Assembly (NCBI GenBank): GCA_018292915.2
Contig: JACVVK020000092.1
Span: forward strand, 442,501-506,500
From: Batillaria attramentaria
Lineage: Eukaryota; Mollusca; Gastropoda; Batillariidae
Length of the DNA: 64,000 nucleotides
Reading direction: 5' to 3'
The notes under the pieces are model-generated. The model was not told the origin of the DNA. It saw only the letters and a program-made list of their open reading frames with translations, and searched no databases. This document shows, piece after piece, positions 38,640 through 52,151 of this stretch (position 1 is its first letter; every line of letters starts with the position of its first letter). The translations under genes were made by a program, and so were the position numbers.

Positions 38640-38832
38640 GCCATTACTAGGTGTTATATAGAGAGAGATAGACCTGTTTTGGATGGAACAGGTACGCTTG
38701 TGTCTGCACTTGTGCGCTCAAAACAGTCTGAGATTAGAAGAGCTCTGAATGCAACACACTGACGTTTGACTGCCGTGCAAACGAGGAAAACTCAGTTACA
38801 GGATCGAGTGTGCAAACCGAACAAACAGCGAA
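38640..38832 (+). repeat. Dispersed repeat R1, copy 2
   Basis: CCATTACTAGGTGTTATATA at the start, then GAGCTCTGAATGCAACACAC and CAAACGAGGAAAACTCAGTT. Confidence 0.65.
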
Positions 38833-39611
38833 CATGGTGTTTTTTTTCTGTGCGTCTCGTGTCACATACATAGCTACAACACACCTTTTGCTTTAATTTG
38901 TCTGGAGTGCGGTTTGAGCTGTTTTCTATGTTTGCTCGAACAAAAACGTTTCCCGTCTAGCATGAGTCTGAACAGTGCGATGCTATACATCACCAAAAAC
39001 GACCTGTGAGTCTGACACATTAAAAAAACAACAACAACCAAGCAACAAAAAACCAAACCAAACCAAACGAGTCAAAAACAGAACCCTATTTTGAGTGTAC
39101 AGGCGCAACAGTTTCAAAACAAAAACTGTCTTCTCTGAGACCTGGTAACCTTTGAATAGGTGCGTCTACAAAAAACAACAACAAAACAGAACAAAAACAA
39201 AACAAAACACACAAAAATAACAACAAAAAGAAAAAAGAAAGAAAAGAAAGAAGGGGAAAAGGCATCAAACATCAAACCAAAGACAGGCTCTAAAGCATAA
39301 AGCATCCACGACTCAGGCGGAAAAAAAAAAAAAACGAGCAGCCTACGGTGGGGTGTTGGAAAAACTCCACGTAATGTCCAGCTGCGAATTATGTTTTCTT
39401 TGCCCCGTTTGACGCCCCCTAGGTGGCGCCCTTGCCAGAGGGGGTAATCAAGGGATGGAGAAGCCGTGAGTAATTGGATTCAATTATACAGCCCAATCCG
39501 CCGGCATCACGCTCTCACTGATAACCAGAGACATTTCTCTTCTCTTCTCTTCCCCCCCCCCCGCTCTCTCTCTCTCTGTGTGTCTCTCTCTCTCTCTCTG
39601 TGTCAGTCCCT

Positions 39612-39829
39612 CTGTCTTTGCAAAAATAAATGCAATTCTACATTCCGACACTTAAATAGCTGAGCTGACCCTTCGCACCACGTGATTGTAATGTGTTTAT
39701 GTCCAGTGTGTGAGAGAATGTGTGTGATTCACGTGAGCGTGCGTGTTGGGTTCAGTTCGCGGCGCTTTAAGCCGATTCAGTGAAATTGGGTAAAACGCCT
39801 ATACAATACTCATTATTATTATTATTTGC
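39612..39829 (+). mobile_element. SINE-B copy, 5'-truncated
   Basis: Body from AAATAAATGCAATTCTACAT to AAAACGCCTATACAATACTC and (ATT)n. Preceded by a (TC)n tract. Confidence 0.8.
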
Positions 39830-40053
39830 CTGTCTATCTCTCTGTCTGTCTCTCTGTCTTCTGTCTGTCTGTCTGTCTTCTGTCTGTCTTTGTCGTGGTC
39901 TAACAGTTGTGCATGTATTTATTTTCCTTTTTGTCTTCATGTTCCTGTAAGATCAGTATTCAACATCGACAAGCAAAAGAATGTCACTTGTGCTAATACA
40001 CGCCTGCATGTGTATCCCCCTATGGAAATTACTGGAGAACCTTTCTCTCTCTC

Positions 40054-40100
40054 ATCACCATCATGTGGTGGTAAAGGACGTGAAACCCTCAAACACCGAC

Positions 40101-40101
<1 letters not shown>
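40054..40101 (+). mobile_element. SINE-A tail fragment
   Basis: ATCACCATCATGTGGTGGTA through GGACGTGAAACCCTCAAACA, with CT-rich DNA on both sides. Confidence 0.65.
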
Positions 40102-40132
<31 letters not shown>

Positions 40133-40455
40133 GTTTCGCATGTCAGAAGCACCTATTTTCACTGTATCATCAGACGATACTTAGAATGCAACCTGTAAAA
40201 ACTGCACGAAGTTTTTTTTTTTTTTCACACTACATGTCACCAAAGGACAGATAACAGGAAAATAAGCCAAATGCAATATCACGAAAAAAAACAAAACAAA
40301 AAAAAACCCCACCCAACCCAACCCAACAGCCTTGGGAGAAAAGTGTTTAGAGGAAAACAGCTGTACTGCACGCAGGAGGTCTACAAACTGAAATCGATGA
40401 AATGTGTAATGTGTTTTCCGTTTGTTTAGTTATGATGCTGATTTTTTTTTCTACT

Positions 40456-40489
40456 CTGTGTGTGTGTGTGTGTGTGTGTGCGTGCGTGC

Positions 40490-40577
<88 letters not shown>

Positions 40578-40590
40578 GCGTGTGTGTGTG
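40456..40590 (+). repeat. (GT)n microsatellite with GC variants
   Basis: GT run with GCGTGCGT interruptions near both ends. Confidence 0.97.
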
Positions 40591-41499
40591 ACTATCAACA
40601 GCCCAGAAACGCCTTTATGTATTCACTCTTTTCACATCGTAAAACAAATTCCCTTTGTTCCTTTTTCCAAAGGTGAAGAGTTAAGCACATCACGGGTAAA
40701 CGGACAGCAAAAAGATTCCTTTAAAAGATTTCTTCAAAAAATTCAGCTATGTGAGTATGCTGTAAAAAGATAGTTTTTACAGCAACACACACACACACAC
40801 AACACTCATTTAATTTTTTCCCCCATTCCAATCAATCGCGCTTCAGCAGTTTCCCTCTACATCAAAGATCTACCTACCCCAGCAAAACTTCTCGAATGAG
40901 AGACCACTTTCGCGCAATTAATCGACGGATTTAAAAAAAAAAAAAAAAAGAAGAAAAAAGAAAGAAAGAAAGAAAGAATATGAACCCAGGCAGCGGCAAT
41001 AATATCTCTCTGTCCATGAAACGTTCAATTGCTAACGGATTTCTTCCTTATTTCATGTGACAGACATTAAGCTGAGGTATTTACCCAGCTGACAGTCTCC
41101 TGCGCGCTGCTACGGCGAGGTCTGTAGCCGGCCTCCCCGCGGCTCTGGGAAAATTGTCAATGAGTTTGTTTAGAGTCACGTGCAAACCCTTCATTGATCC
41201 AATGCTGTATGTAGCGCCGGGCGTCCCTCTGGGAGAGTCCATTTATACACGCCCATTGAATCTCTTTTTTCCCCGTAGCATCGCCGGTAATACTGAATGC
41301 TGTAGTTGGAAGTAGGAGGGAGAGATAGGGGTGTGGGTGTATTAAGGGTAGATTTAATGGTGGTGAGAGAGTGAAGTGGGGGTATGCGGGAGTGGGGGGG
41401 GGGGGTGTCTAGTGAGACTGAGGGCGTGAGCGTAAGAGATTGTTTTGATAATTGGGTGTTTCACGTATTTGTTTATCTGTTTCCTAGCATCTCCTTCGC

Positions 41500-41738
41500 C
41501 TGATTTTGTTATAGGAAATGTTCATCCCTCAAAATTTGAAAGTAAATGCAATTCTAAATTCCTAAACTGAAGTAGCTGAGCTGACCCATCGCACCACGTG
41601 ATTGTAGCGGGTGAGAGAATGCGTGTGATTCATGTGAGCGTGCGTGCTGGGTTCAATAAGCGGCGCTATGAGCTGATTTAAAAAAAAAATGGGTAAAGCG
41701 CCTATACAATATATTCGCAGTTATTATTATCGTTATTA
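41500..41738 (+). mobile_element. SINE-B copy, 5'-truncated
   Basis: Contains GTAGCTGAGCTGACCCATCG, GAGAATGCGTGTGATTCATG and AAAGCGCCTATACAATATAT. A few bases after CGTGATTGTA are deleted relative to other copies. Confidence 0.8.
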
Positions 41739-42787
41739 AGGAAAGACATCAAAGATAACGACGACGACGCATCGACAAAGAAACCAGCATGAAGTATTGA
41801 CTCCAGTCTCAAACCCAACCGTTGACAGTCCAACCCCGGGAGGACACGTCATTTGCGTGCTTCTTCACTTCCCAACTAACCATAAACTTGCAGCGCCGTG
41901 TATGTGCACACGGGAAAAACCCGCTGTTCCAACAGCAAACAGCACCCGTCGGTAATAAAGCAACGCACAGCGCCAGAGTTTACAACACGTCACAAGTTGG
42001 ATGTGGAGATAAAACAAAGGCAAACAAACGTCGACATGAACGGCTCATTAAAGAAGAAAAGAAAATGAGTTTATTCTTTTTCGAGAAAAAAAAACAACAA
42101 CCAGAAAATGAAAAGCGATTGGGAAAGGGAGAAAAACGGCTCCGTCTAGCAATCTGCCTGCGTATGCAGCGGTTTTGAATTTCCATTTCTACAATCATAT
42201 CAATGTCACACTTTCACTGAGAATCGCCGCTCTTATATGGTCGTTAAAAGGCTATTAGAATTTTGAACCTATTTAAAAAAAAAAATCTGAAATCTTAGAT
42301 ATGGGGATTTCAGTGAAAGATCAGCAAAACTGGTAACAGAGGGACTGGATGGGGCAGGAAGTAGGAGGGGGGAGGGGGGGGAGGGGAGCTTTGCTTAATC
42401 GTTATCATCATGATCTCAAGATGGAGCAACATTATGTATTGTGGAAGTCATTAACTCTCTCTCTCTCCCTCCCCCCCCCCCCTCACCTCGTCTGATGACC
42501 GAAAACAACCAACCTTTTCCGTGAAGTGTGTGTGTGTGTGTGGGGGGGGGGGGGAGGGATGGGGGGGGGGGGTCAAACAAAAGGAAACAAACAAACAGGC
42601 AAGCTCCCCAAAACAAAACAGAATAAAAAGTAAACAACAATTAAAGACAAAACAAGAACACACATAAAACCATACGAGTTTCAAAAATGAGGACAAAAAT
42701 GTTTCACTGATTTTTTTCAAGCTCGACTTGTCTCATAAGCAAACGCGTCCCATTTGTACCCACGCTTACGACATTTGATCCACAAAA

Positions 42788-42789
<2 letters not shown>

Positions 42790-42847
<58 letters not shown>
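42790..42847 (+). repeat. (GT)n microsatellite
   Basis: Pure GT run followed by C-runs. Confidence 0.98.
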
Positions 42848-43783
42848 ACCGCCCCCCCCCTCCCCGACGTTAGCTTCATTTTCCAGCTCTGTTTTAAGGA
42901 CAATCGTAATTTTGCACCAACTACCACAATGTCTAACAGTTTCATTCTATCTGATTCGTCAAGACCAAAATTAAATACCGAGACGTATTAATCAAATTAA
43001 ACCGTATCAAATTAAAGAGTTTCAATATGCGTCTTTCCTGTCTTGGCATACACAAGTTTCACAGATTACGTGGATTGAAATAAACGTTACCGATTTGATA
43101 AAAGCCGTGCAAACCGAGAACGAAATGTTTCCGCCTATTCCTAGCTAAAGTTATTCACACAAACCATATAATTACAGGTAACTCAATACCACTCTGCAAA
43201 TAACTAAGGAACACCGACAAACAAGCTAGGTACATTCTCACCAATGTAGGTAAAGTCTGTCAACATCTTCGGTACACTATCAAGAAACTTACAAGTACAC
43301 AATCGACAACTTAGGTACACTATCAACAACTCACAGCGACACTATCAACAAAACACTCACACTATCCACAACTTCCCTTCAATCTTATCAGCAGCTTCAT
43401 GACTGATTAACAGGCAGCTCAACGGAGAAATTGACAATCAAGCCAGTTTCACCTATGACCTCACCAATTTCCATGAGAGCGCGTGACTACGCAAGGTGTG
43501 TGTCAAATAAGCGCGGCGGCCTAACGATCACGTCTGCATCTAATTTGCATAAAATACAAGGCCTCTTGGCAAATGTGCCTTGCAGAGAACAGAACACCTG
43601 TCGAGCTGTTGAATCCGTACGCAAGTTTGGAAGTGATTCAGTGATTTCTGCAAACGGTAGTTAGTTACAGTGTTGTATCTGCCATTGTTACATATACCGT
43701 TACACCGTGAAGCAATTTACATGGTAAACGATTTTTTTTTGTAATCTCTTTTTTTTCTACACTGTGGCTTACATTTTGTGAAA

Positions 43784-44075
43784 TTCAATTCAAATATCTT
43801 TATTATCTATATTCAGAAAAGGCTCTATTTCTACCATTACTAGGTTTTATATAGAGTGACTTCCGGTTTGGAAAAGTTGCGCTTCAGTTCAATTCAAATA
43901 TCTTTATTATCTATATTACAAAATGGCTCCAGTACTACCATTACTAGGTTTTATATAGAGTGACTTCCGGTTTGGAAAAGTTGCGCTTCAGTTCAATTCA
44001 AATATCTTTATTATCTATATTACAAAATGGCTCCAGTACTACCATTACTAGGTTTTATACAGAGTGACTTCCGGT
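43784..44075 (+). repeat. 104-bp tandem repeat, about 2.8 units
   Basis: TTCAATTCAAATATCTTTAT begins at 43784, 43888 and 43992, period 104. Each unit also has ACCATTACTAGGTTTTATA and GTGACTTCCGGTTTGG. The second and third units are nearly identical. Confidence 0.9.
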
Positions 44076-44240
44076 TTGGAACACTTGCGGTTGTGACTGC
44101 GCTCGTGCGCTCGAAATAGTCTGACAGATAAGTTGAGCTCTGAATGCAACACACTGACGTTTGATGGCCGTGCGAACGAGGAAAACTCAGTTGCGAGGTC
44201 GAGTGTGAGATAACAACAGTGTCACCGGCTGCTGCGGTTT
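44040..44240 (+). repeat. Dispersed repeat R1, copy 3
   Basis: Follows directly on the third unit of the 104-bp tandem repeat, which carries the R1 start motif ACCATTACTAGGTTTTATA. Confidence 0.65.
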
Positions 44241-44777
44241 GGCTTCAGTAAGCTGAACGCAAGCCTGTCTGTGCGTGTATTTGTACATGTATCTTTGTGG
44301 GGTGATGGTAGACATCGACAAAGCAGCTCAAAACGATCTGTGAACCTAGACGTCTTAACATCAGGTTATTATTGAAGGAAACGTTATGCAGCGGAAACAT
44401 AGGGCTTACCACGTACAATCAACATAAAGTAAAGCAAAACAACAACAACAACAACAACTGAGATCTAAAGATTATTTTCGATATGTTCTCACCTCCTGTC
44501 TTCTCTTCTTCCTGCTCCACCCCACCCTCCCCTTTCCCCCTACGTCTTTTCATTTCTCACGCCTGCTTCTCTGCCATGTTATTTGGCTTAGACGAGCACG
44601 CATATACGTTTTTACTTGTTGTGCTCTGTAACAATACTATCTACCGTTTGACGGCGATTTTTTTTTTATTTGCATGAATACAACTGTTTAAACCAAAGAA
44701 TATTTTCAAGTCGTACATGAAACCAACTGCTTGTGTAAGATCACGTGGCATGCAATAAATAGCCTGAAAGGTTGAAT

Positions 44778-45046
44778 TCAGGGGGTTCTCTCCGGGTACT
44801 CCGGCTTCCTCCCCCTCTGCTCTGGAAATGTTCAGCCCACCAAATTTGAAAACTAAATGCAAATCTAAATTCCGAAACTTAAATAGCTGAGCTGACCCTT
44901 CTCACCACGTGATTGTAATGTGTTTATGTCCAGTGTGTGAGAGAATGCGTGTGATTCACATGAGCGTGCGTGTTGGGTTCAGTTCGCGGCGTTTTGAGCC
45001 GATTCATGAAATCGGGTAAAGCGCCTATACAATACTCATTATTATA
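44778..45046 (+). mobile_element. SINE-B copy, head missing
   Basis: Starts in GGGGGTTCTCTCCGGGTACT and runs through the body to AAAGCGCCTATACAATACTC and ATTATTAT. Confidence 0.85.
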
Positions 45047-45646
45047 GAAGGTTCATACCTTTCATAGTTTATAGCCGTCGACCGCATGTTCATCGAGAAA
45101 GAGTTCCCAAAACCTTCTCAGCACATGTCTATATATAAATATAACTGTTGTTGATAATGTTAATTGTACAACACTTGTCAGTTGCACACTGTGTACAAGG
45201 GGAATCTGCATGTGAGATGGCTCACATATATACCGTGTTAATCTGTCGTTTACCATTTCGCGTGAGGCTCTCGGAAAAAGGCTTTATGGCCTAGCTGTTC
45301 TCCATTTGACATATATACCACGTACTATGGACAAGTTGAGTTTTTTTTTTGTTTTTTTTTTTAGCGGAGGCCATGTGACTTGTAACAGCTGGTTGTCAGC
45401 CAGTTTAGTGTGGCTGTATGTGTGTTTGTTTTGTTGTGTTTGCAAATATACTCTGTTTGTTTGCATAGCTTTCTCTCTCTCTCCCTCTCCCTCTCTCCAG
45501 CCGTTAAAACTGAGGGCCCATCGTCATTCTCTCTCACTTTCTCTGGGAACAATGAACATATTTAATGATACGTAATGATGTAAACTGCAACATTAGCACA
45601 GAAAAACCTCGCTAGTATTGTGATTTCTGGACATATATGTAAAACC

Positions 45647-45905
<259 letters not shown>

Positions 45906-47744
45906 GACACCAGGCACCACAAAAACGTCCCGTTTTACAGGAAAAAAACCCAACAAAAACAAGATCAATGAAACCAAACTGCACAACAAAAACCTACCAC
46001 ATAACACAAAGACACACACACACACACACAACTAATCGTTGTCTTACTGTGCAGCACAATGCCTCTACAACGGTTACAGCTTCGATCCCTGTCTGCACGC
46101 AGAAACCTCCTTTGTCAGTGGGCTGTGAAACATCACATTCTGAATCGGTTTCAAACGGAGAAATGCGGCTGGATGCGTCGTTAAGTGTGGATCTAAAACG
46201 CATGCTTTAACTGAGGGCGAGGGAAATGACAGAAGAAAAGCCAAGTTTAAGAGGTATGGATTGCACGACAGTTTAGTTTGAAGGAGGTGTGTGTGTGTGT
46301 GAAAAACGTCTTATTTTGCAGCGAGTGTGACTGGGATGCGTCAAAATTTATTCTTCATCTCAATTAGTGAACTGACTAATGACGTAATTTTAAAAAAAGA
46401 TAAACAAAACTGTAGTTTTTTGTTTTTTGTTTATAAAAAAGATAAACAGCAAGAAACAAAGAAAGAAACAAACACAAAACAAAACAAAACAAAACAACAA
46501 CAAAATCACAGGTGAACCAAAATCATATATTGGTAGACAAACTTCGACAAAGTTAGATACACACAATTAATAAATAAATATAATTATAAATAAATAAGAG
46601 AGATCCAATGGAAAACGTGATTCATGGTTTCACGGTAACCTGAGAACTCATTCCGTAAACAATAATACGCGTCAGGGTAAAGGTAATTTATCCCTTTCGC
46701 GTGACATATTCGTTTACTGCATGAGGTCTCTGTGACATATTCGTTTATCACTCTCTCTCTCTCTCTCTCTCTCTCGCTCCACTTGTCATGATATTTAGAC
46801 ATTTGTTGCGTTTTTTTTTGCGCCCTAATAATTATTATGAGGTTGGTGGTTGGTTGCCTCATGTTCTGTGTTGCGTTAGCCCAGTACTAATACATCACAA
46901 AAGAAATTTAGATTGAAAGGCGTATAAGCAGCTGTTATCAAAGAAGACACGAGAAATACGTAAATCACCAGGAGGAACTTGAAGACTGACTGAAACGGTA
47001 ATGAACAATAACAAAAAAGAAAAAAGAAAAAAGAAAAAAAAAAAAAGGACGGAACTGCACTACAGCTCAACTAAGAAGCTAACTTAGACAGGCCACCGGT
47101 TTGAAAAATACTGTGAGTGACAAATCTACGTTTTTTCTCAAGCAGAACAAACCCTGCCAGACATACATGTATCGAGTAAAAATTCAAAACTTTCCCAAGG
47201 CAACAGAGCAGTTGATTCGTATCACAAGAATCCGTACCATCTGAACAAAAAGAACAACAACAACAACAAAATCTAAAACCATAGAGTGTATTTTCTAACA
47301 TGTTCATAACGCACATGACGTCCACGACGAAGAAAAAGACCTCACGGTGAGCGGATTAAGCTCTCACACCCCTGTCAGAATATCTTTGTTACAGAGAAAA
47401 GAAATAACCTCAAGGAACTCATAGCCATATTTCCGGGTCAATAAGACTCTCATAATACTATTGTTAAAGAAAAATGAAACCTCAGTGTCCTGTTCTTTTC
47501 AAATTGTTCTGCATAGTGTTTTAGTCTCTCTCTCTCTCTCTCTCTCTTTCGTGTGTGAATATTCTTCAACTGAAGTTCAGGTAGAATCAGTAAGGCAGCA
47601 GGGGTCTACATGCATTAAGAAAGAAGACGGACCAGCTTCACTAAACCGAAACTGAAAGATTAGTACGAGATGCATAAGCAGAGACTAGAGTAGAGCTAAG
47701 TATCAGACTAGTCTAGTAGTCTCTTTTCATGCATCAGATACGAA

Positions 47745-47862
<118 letters not shown>

Positions 47863-48242
47863 CACTGACAACTTTGAGGATGCACCAGCGGTTGGATAAT
47901 TAATTATCCTTGATAGCAAGGCATGTTTCCTTCAGAGCGAAGCTGTTGATTTATTCCCCAGCCAAGACAAAGAAACGCTGCGTCGGAGATACCAATCTCT
48001 TCCCATAACACACCGACTCGCCAGCGCGAACCATTTCACAAAGATCCGACATCAGTACGGCAGTACAGTGCTGACTCGAAGTCGGACATTTCTCACGGGC
48101 ACAAAGAAAAACACGTCTGCTGCACCAGGTTGCTCTAATTTTCTCTATCAGATCTGGCCGCAAGAGCAATGTGGGCGAGATGCAGACACCGGGTTTAGTT
48201 CGTTAGTTTTTCTCATTTATTTATTTACTTATTTATTTATTT

Positions 48243-48410
48243 GGGGAGCCGGGATAATCGAGCGGTCGTGAGTTCGAGTCCTGGCTGGGAGCCAAATACT
48301 TGTGCTGGCTTCCCCCCCCCTTCCCCCCCCCCCTCCGTTGCCCCGTCTTTGATACAAATGTATCATCCTTCTCTGATGGACAAGGACGTTAAACACCCAA
48401 ACACCCCTTC
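48243..48410 (+). mobile_element. SINE-A copy with internal deletion
   Basis: Has the head GGGGAGCCGGGATAATCGAG and the tail, but the segment between box A and the anticodon-arm equivalent is missing. The centre carries C-runs. Confidence 0.8.
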
Positions 48411-48443
48411 ATCCTAGAACTCGACACCTCGGCAGCGTTTACG

Positions 48444-48446
<3 letters not shown>

Positions 48447-48510
<64 letters not shown>
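48447..48510 (+). repeat. (CA)n microsatellite
   Basis: Pure CA run. Confidence 0.98.
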
Positions 48511-48512
<2 letters not shown>

Positions 48513-48877
48513 TCTCGAGCACGAGCTTTCTGAGTGGAAGGCATCTTCTCCTGCCGTAAGTTACACGACTACCAAGAGTTTTAACTGCAGCACAATTTTT
48601 CTTCTTCTAAGTCCTGTCATGACTACGGCGGACGTGTCAAGTAATGACACATTACCGTTTTAACATAAAAAAATTGATGAATTCCACTACATCAACACGT
48701 GCTGTTTTAATTAGAAGTGGACAGTGCTGAACAACCCCAGGGACAAGATTTTTTTTTTAAAAGGCAGCACATTTACACGACAACAACAACAACAACAACA
48801 ACCGATTTTCGTTCCTAAATTTCAGCAAATTAGCCTTCTTCAAGAGACAAGATGAAAACCTGCTTTCAAAGACGAAG

Positions 48878-49050
48878 GGGAGCCGGGGTGGTCGAATGGT
48901 AGAGCGTTGGACTTCTAATGCTCGGGTCGTGAGTTCGATCCCGGTTGGGGCCAAATATTTGTGCTGGCTTTTTCATCGTTGCCCCGTCTTTGATATCACC
49001 CTATGTGGTGGAAAAGGACGTTAAACCCCCAAACACCCACGCACCCACCC
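48878..49050 (+). mobile_element. SINE-A copy, full length
   Basis: Complete head, centre and tail. A 13-bp duplication TTCAAAGACGAAG lies at 48865-48877 and 49051-49063. Confidence 0.92.
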
Positions 49051-49094
49051 TTCAAAGACGAAGAGGGCAAAAAGTGGAACGATACGAACTAAGC

Positions 49095-49250
49095 GTTGGG
49101 GTGTGTGGGTGTTTGGGTGTTTGGAGATTTAACGTCCTTTTCCACCACATAGGGTGATATCAAAGACGGGGCAACGACGAAAAAGCCAGCACAAATATTT
49201 GGCCCCAGCGGGGATCGAACTCACGACCCGAGCATTGAGAGTCCAACACT
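49095..49250 (-). mobile_element. SINE-A copy, 5'-truncated, inverted next to a full copy
   Basis: Flanked by the perfect 14-bp duplication GATACGAACTAAGC at 49081-49094 and 49251-49264. The head stops within the anticodon-arm region. Confidence 0.92.
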
Positions 49251-49966
49251 GATACGAACTAAGCCCCTTCGGCGTTTCAAGGTGCTGCCATCTAGTAAAG
49301 AACAAGTCATATGACAAGCGACAACTGTTCATTATTCTCATTAGGACCACATCTCGCCTCAAGCCGTGACTGCACGTGCACCTCCGCTGCTCGACCTCAT
49401 TACAACGATAGCACCGACATGAGCTGGGTTATATGGACACATATCACGCATGGCAAGGACCAATCAGATGACTGAGACATGATATTCTGCACCTTGTAAT
49501 TTTGTTTTGTTGCTGCGGTTGCTGCTGTTGATACGCGTTCAGCAGTTTTGGGTGAGTTTTTAGTTTAGGTTTGTATTGTTCTTGTTCTTTATAATATTGT
49601 ACATTATTTCCTTGCAGTGTCGAAGGTAGGTTTCCTGAGGACTGATGCAAGCAAATTGTTATTTTAAAAAAAAAAAATTGACTCAAATTTGTGCAGTTCG
49701 GAAGCATTTTGGCGTGATTTTGTTTTTAAAGCTTCAGATGAGGAAACACTTCTCTGCAGGAAGAGATTTACGCATTAGACTAAAATTTGTGCAATTCGGT
49801 GTTTCGACATTTTTGTAAATGCTTCAGAAGAGTAAACACACTTTGAGGAGAGGGTGGAGGGAAATATTTAGCCAAAAATGAAAATCCGCCAAAAGGTGAA
49901 AGATTTAAAGCCCTGATTCAAGTTTTCTTACTCATATTCTTAAATAGTCAGCAAAACAGCCATTAT

Positions 49967-50148
49967 CCCCCCGAATGGTAGAGCGCTGGACTCTCAATGC
50001 TCGGATCGTGAGTTCGTATCCCGACTGGGGCCAAACATTTGTGCTGTTTTTTTTTTGGTTTTTTTTTTTTCATCGTTGCCCCGTCTTTGATATCACCCGT
50101 ATGTGGTGGAAAAGGACGTTAAACCCCCCGAACACCAGCCCACCCGCC
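49967..50148 (+). mobile_element. SINE-A copy
   Basis: Starts at CCGAATGGTAGAGCGCTGG, with box B GAGTTCGTATCCC, an expanded T-run in the middle and a full tail. Confidence 0.85.
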
Positions 50149-50667
50149 ACCGTCCCCGCCCCATTCGCTGAGTTATTTAGTGTATTATGTTTCTTTGTGG
50201 GCATAAACCAAGTTCACAATATCAGCCGATCATCTACAAGCACACGTGTTTCTATTTTGTATTTTTTCCTCGAGTTAACTGCTGTTGACAGCAAAGGCGA
50301 AAACTGAAGACAGCCTACTACCATTACGGCACATGTGAACAAATACAAAATTATTAATAATTTAGCTGCTACCTGGAATTCTTTGCGAGTAAATAAATGT
50401 TAAAACGCTCGTAAAGGCGACCGTTTGCCAAACTCTATTACAGAATGCCACGTACACATTTTTCTCTCTCCTAAATTCGATGTAGATAATAATCGTTTAA
50501 AAAAAATCTTTTGAACAAGTCACATCCATGCGTCGAAGATCGCACGTGAGAATTAAAATCTCAAAAAGACACGGGCGCAATTTACACCTATGTAGCCAAA
50601 TAATCCATTTATCAATCAGTCAATCCAATCGATCACTAAAATGTCACAGCGACACGAAACAGTGTCA

Positions 50668-51000
50668 TACAACAACAACAACAACAACAAAAAAAAGAAG
50701 AATACAAAATACGACCACAAAACCAACACACCTTAAAAACCGCAAATCTTGTGTTAAAAAACAATACGATGTAAAACAAAACAACATAAAACAAACGACT
50801 GAACAACTGGAACAAGCAGAAACAAAACAAAAAAAACAAAAACCAAAACAAAATAAAATAAAACAACCCCCCAAAAACAACAACAACAAAAAAACAAACA
50901 AACAAAAAACAAAACCCACTGCAAACAAAAAATTAAACAAAACAAAAACACAACAAACGGGAAAACAGTAAAAAGGAAGAACAAACAGACAAACAGGAAA
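50668..51000 (+). repeat. Degenerate CAAAA-rich block
   Basis: A/C low-complexity DNA. A similar block follows at about 51270-51610. Confidence 0.9.
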
Positions 51001-51269
51001 AGTAATTTATATTAATTTTAACAAAATGTTAAATTTTTCGGAATAGCAGGGTTACAACATCTGAGTTATTTCGCATGTTGCCGGGAGTCACAGACAAGAA
51101 TATTGAGTTTTAATTTATTTTAAAATTATCTTTGAAAAATTTCACTAGATTCTACCTTTGGCATGACCCTGAATTGTGTAAAAATAAAAAAGGAGAGGCC
51201 CAAAAAAGACGACGAAGAAAAAAAAAAAAGTCATGTTAACCCCTCCCCCCCCCCCAAGCCCCCCCCCCA

Positions 51270-51610
51270 CCCCCCCAAAAAACAAACAAACAAACAAAAA
51301 AAAAAACAACAACAAAAAACAAAAACCCACGAGCAAACAAAAACAACAACACTGGGTGATGACAGAAATGCTCGGTGCAATGGAAAGTCGAAGACAGGCA
51401 TGTTTTCATGAAAATAAAAAATAAAAACCCGAGGGAAAAAAAAAGAAAAAGAAAAGAAAAGAAAAGAAACACCCCAAAACACCAACAGCAACAAAACAAA
51501 ACATTAAAAACACCCAACCAAAACAACAACCGAAAACAAAAACAACAACAAACTAACCAACCCAACCAAAACAAAAAACATAACACACTAAACACAACAC
51601 AAACAACAAC
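51270..51610 (+). repeat. Degenerate CAAAA-rich block
   Basis: A/C low-complexity DNA with C-runs at its left edge. Confidence 0.88.
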
Positions 51611-51752
51611 TACCCAACAGCAAAATGCCGCTGAGACAGGCGACATCAAATCAGATCAGAATACTTGTATCAATCCCAAGAAGGGATGCTTGCCGATGGA
51701 CTCAACAGCCTGTCCAAGTACCGCAGCAATACGATAATTATAAGATATCATG

Positions 51753-51797
51753 GGGTCAGAGGTCATGACCTCTTCCTTACTTTGCTGCCAGAGGTCA
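51753..51797. promoter_or_regulatory. Cluster of nuclear-receptor half-sites in the Six1/2 intron
   Basis: GGGTCA-G-AGGTCA at 51753-51765 is a DR1. Its second half-site overlaps AGGTCATGACCT at 51760-51771, a perfect IR0 palindrome. A further AGGTCA lies at 51792-51797. Four half-sites in 45 bp is far above random expectation. The site is 1.3 kb inside the donor. Confidence 0.4.
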
Positions 51798-51976
51798 CCA
51801 AGCTCCTCTCACGGATATTATCGGAAACAGGAACAACAAAACGACATAATAAAACGTGTTGTAAATTGTTTGGTTCTATTTTAACGATTCACTCTTTCAA
51901 AAAAAAAAAAAAAAAAAAAATCCCCTACGCAAAACAGCAGAATGAGAGAGCACATCGTTGTGTATTTTTGTTAGAG

Positions 51977-52151
<175 letters not shown>

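Noticed and set aside
48878..48960. Possible tRNA gene with box A and box B
   Set aside because: Part of a multi-copy SINE with a common non-tRNA tail and target duplications; the same holds for the similar heads in the other SINE-A copies.
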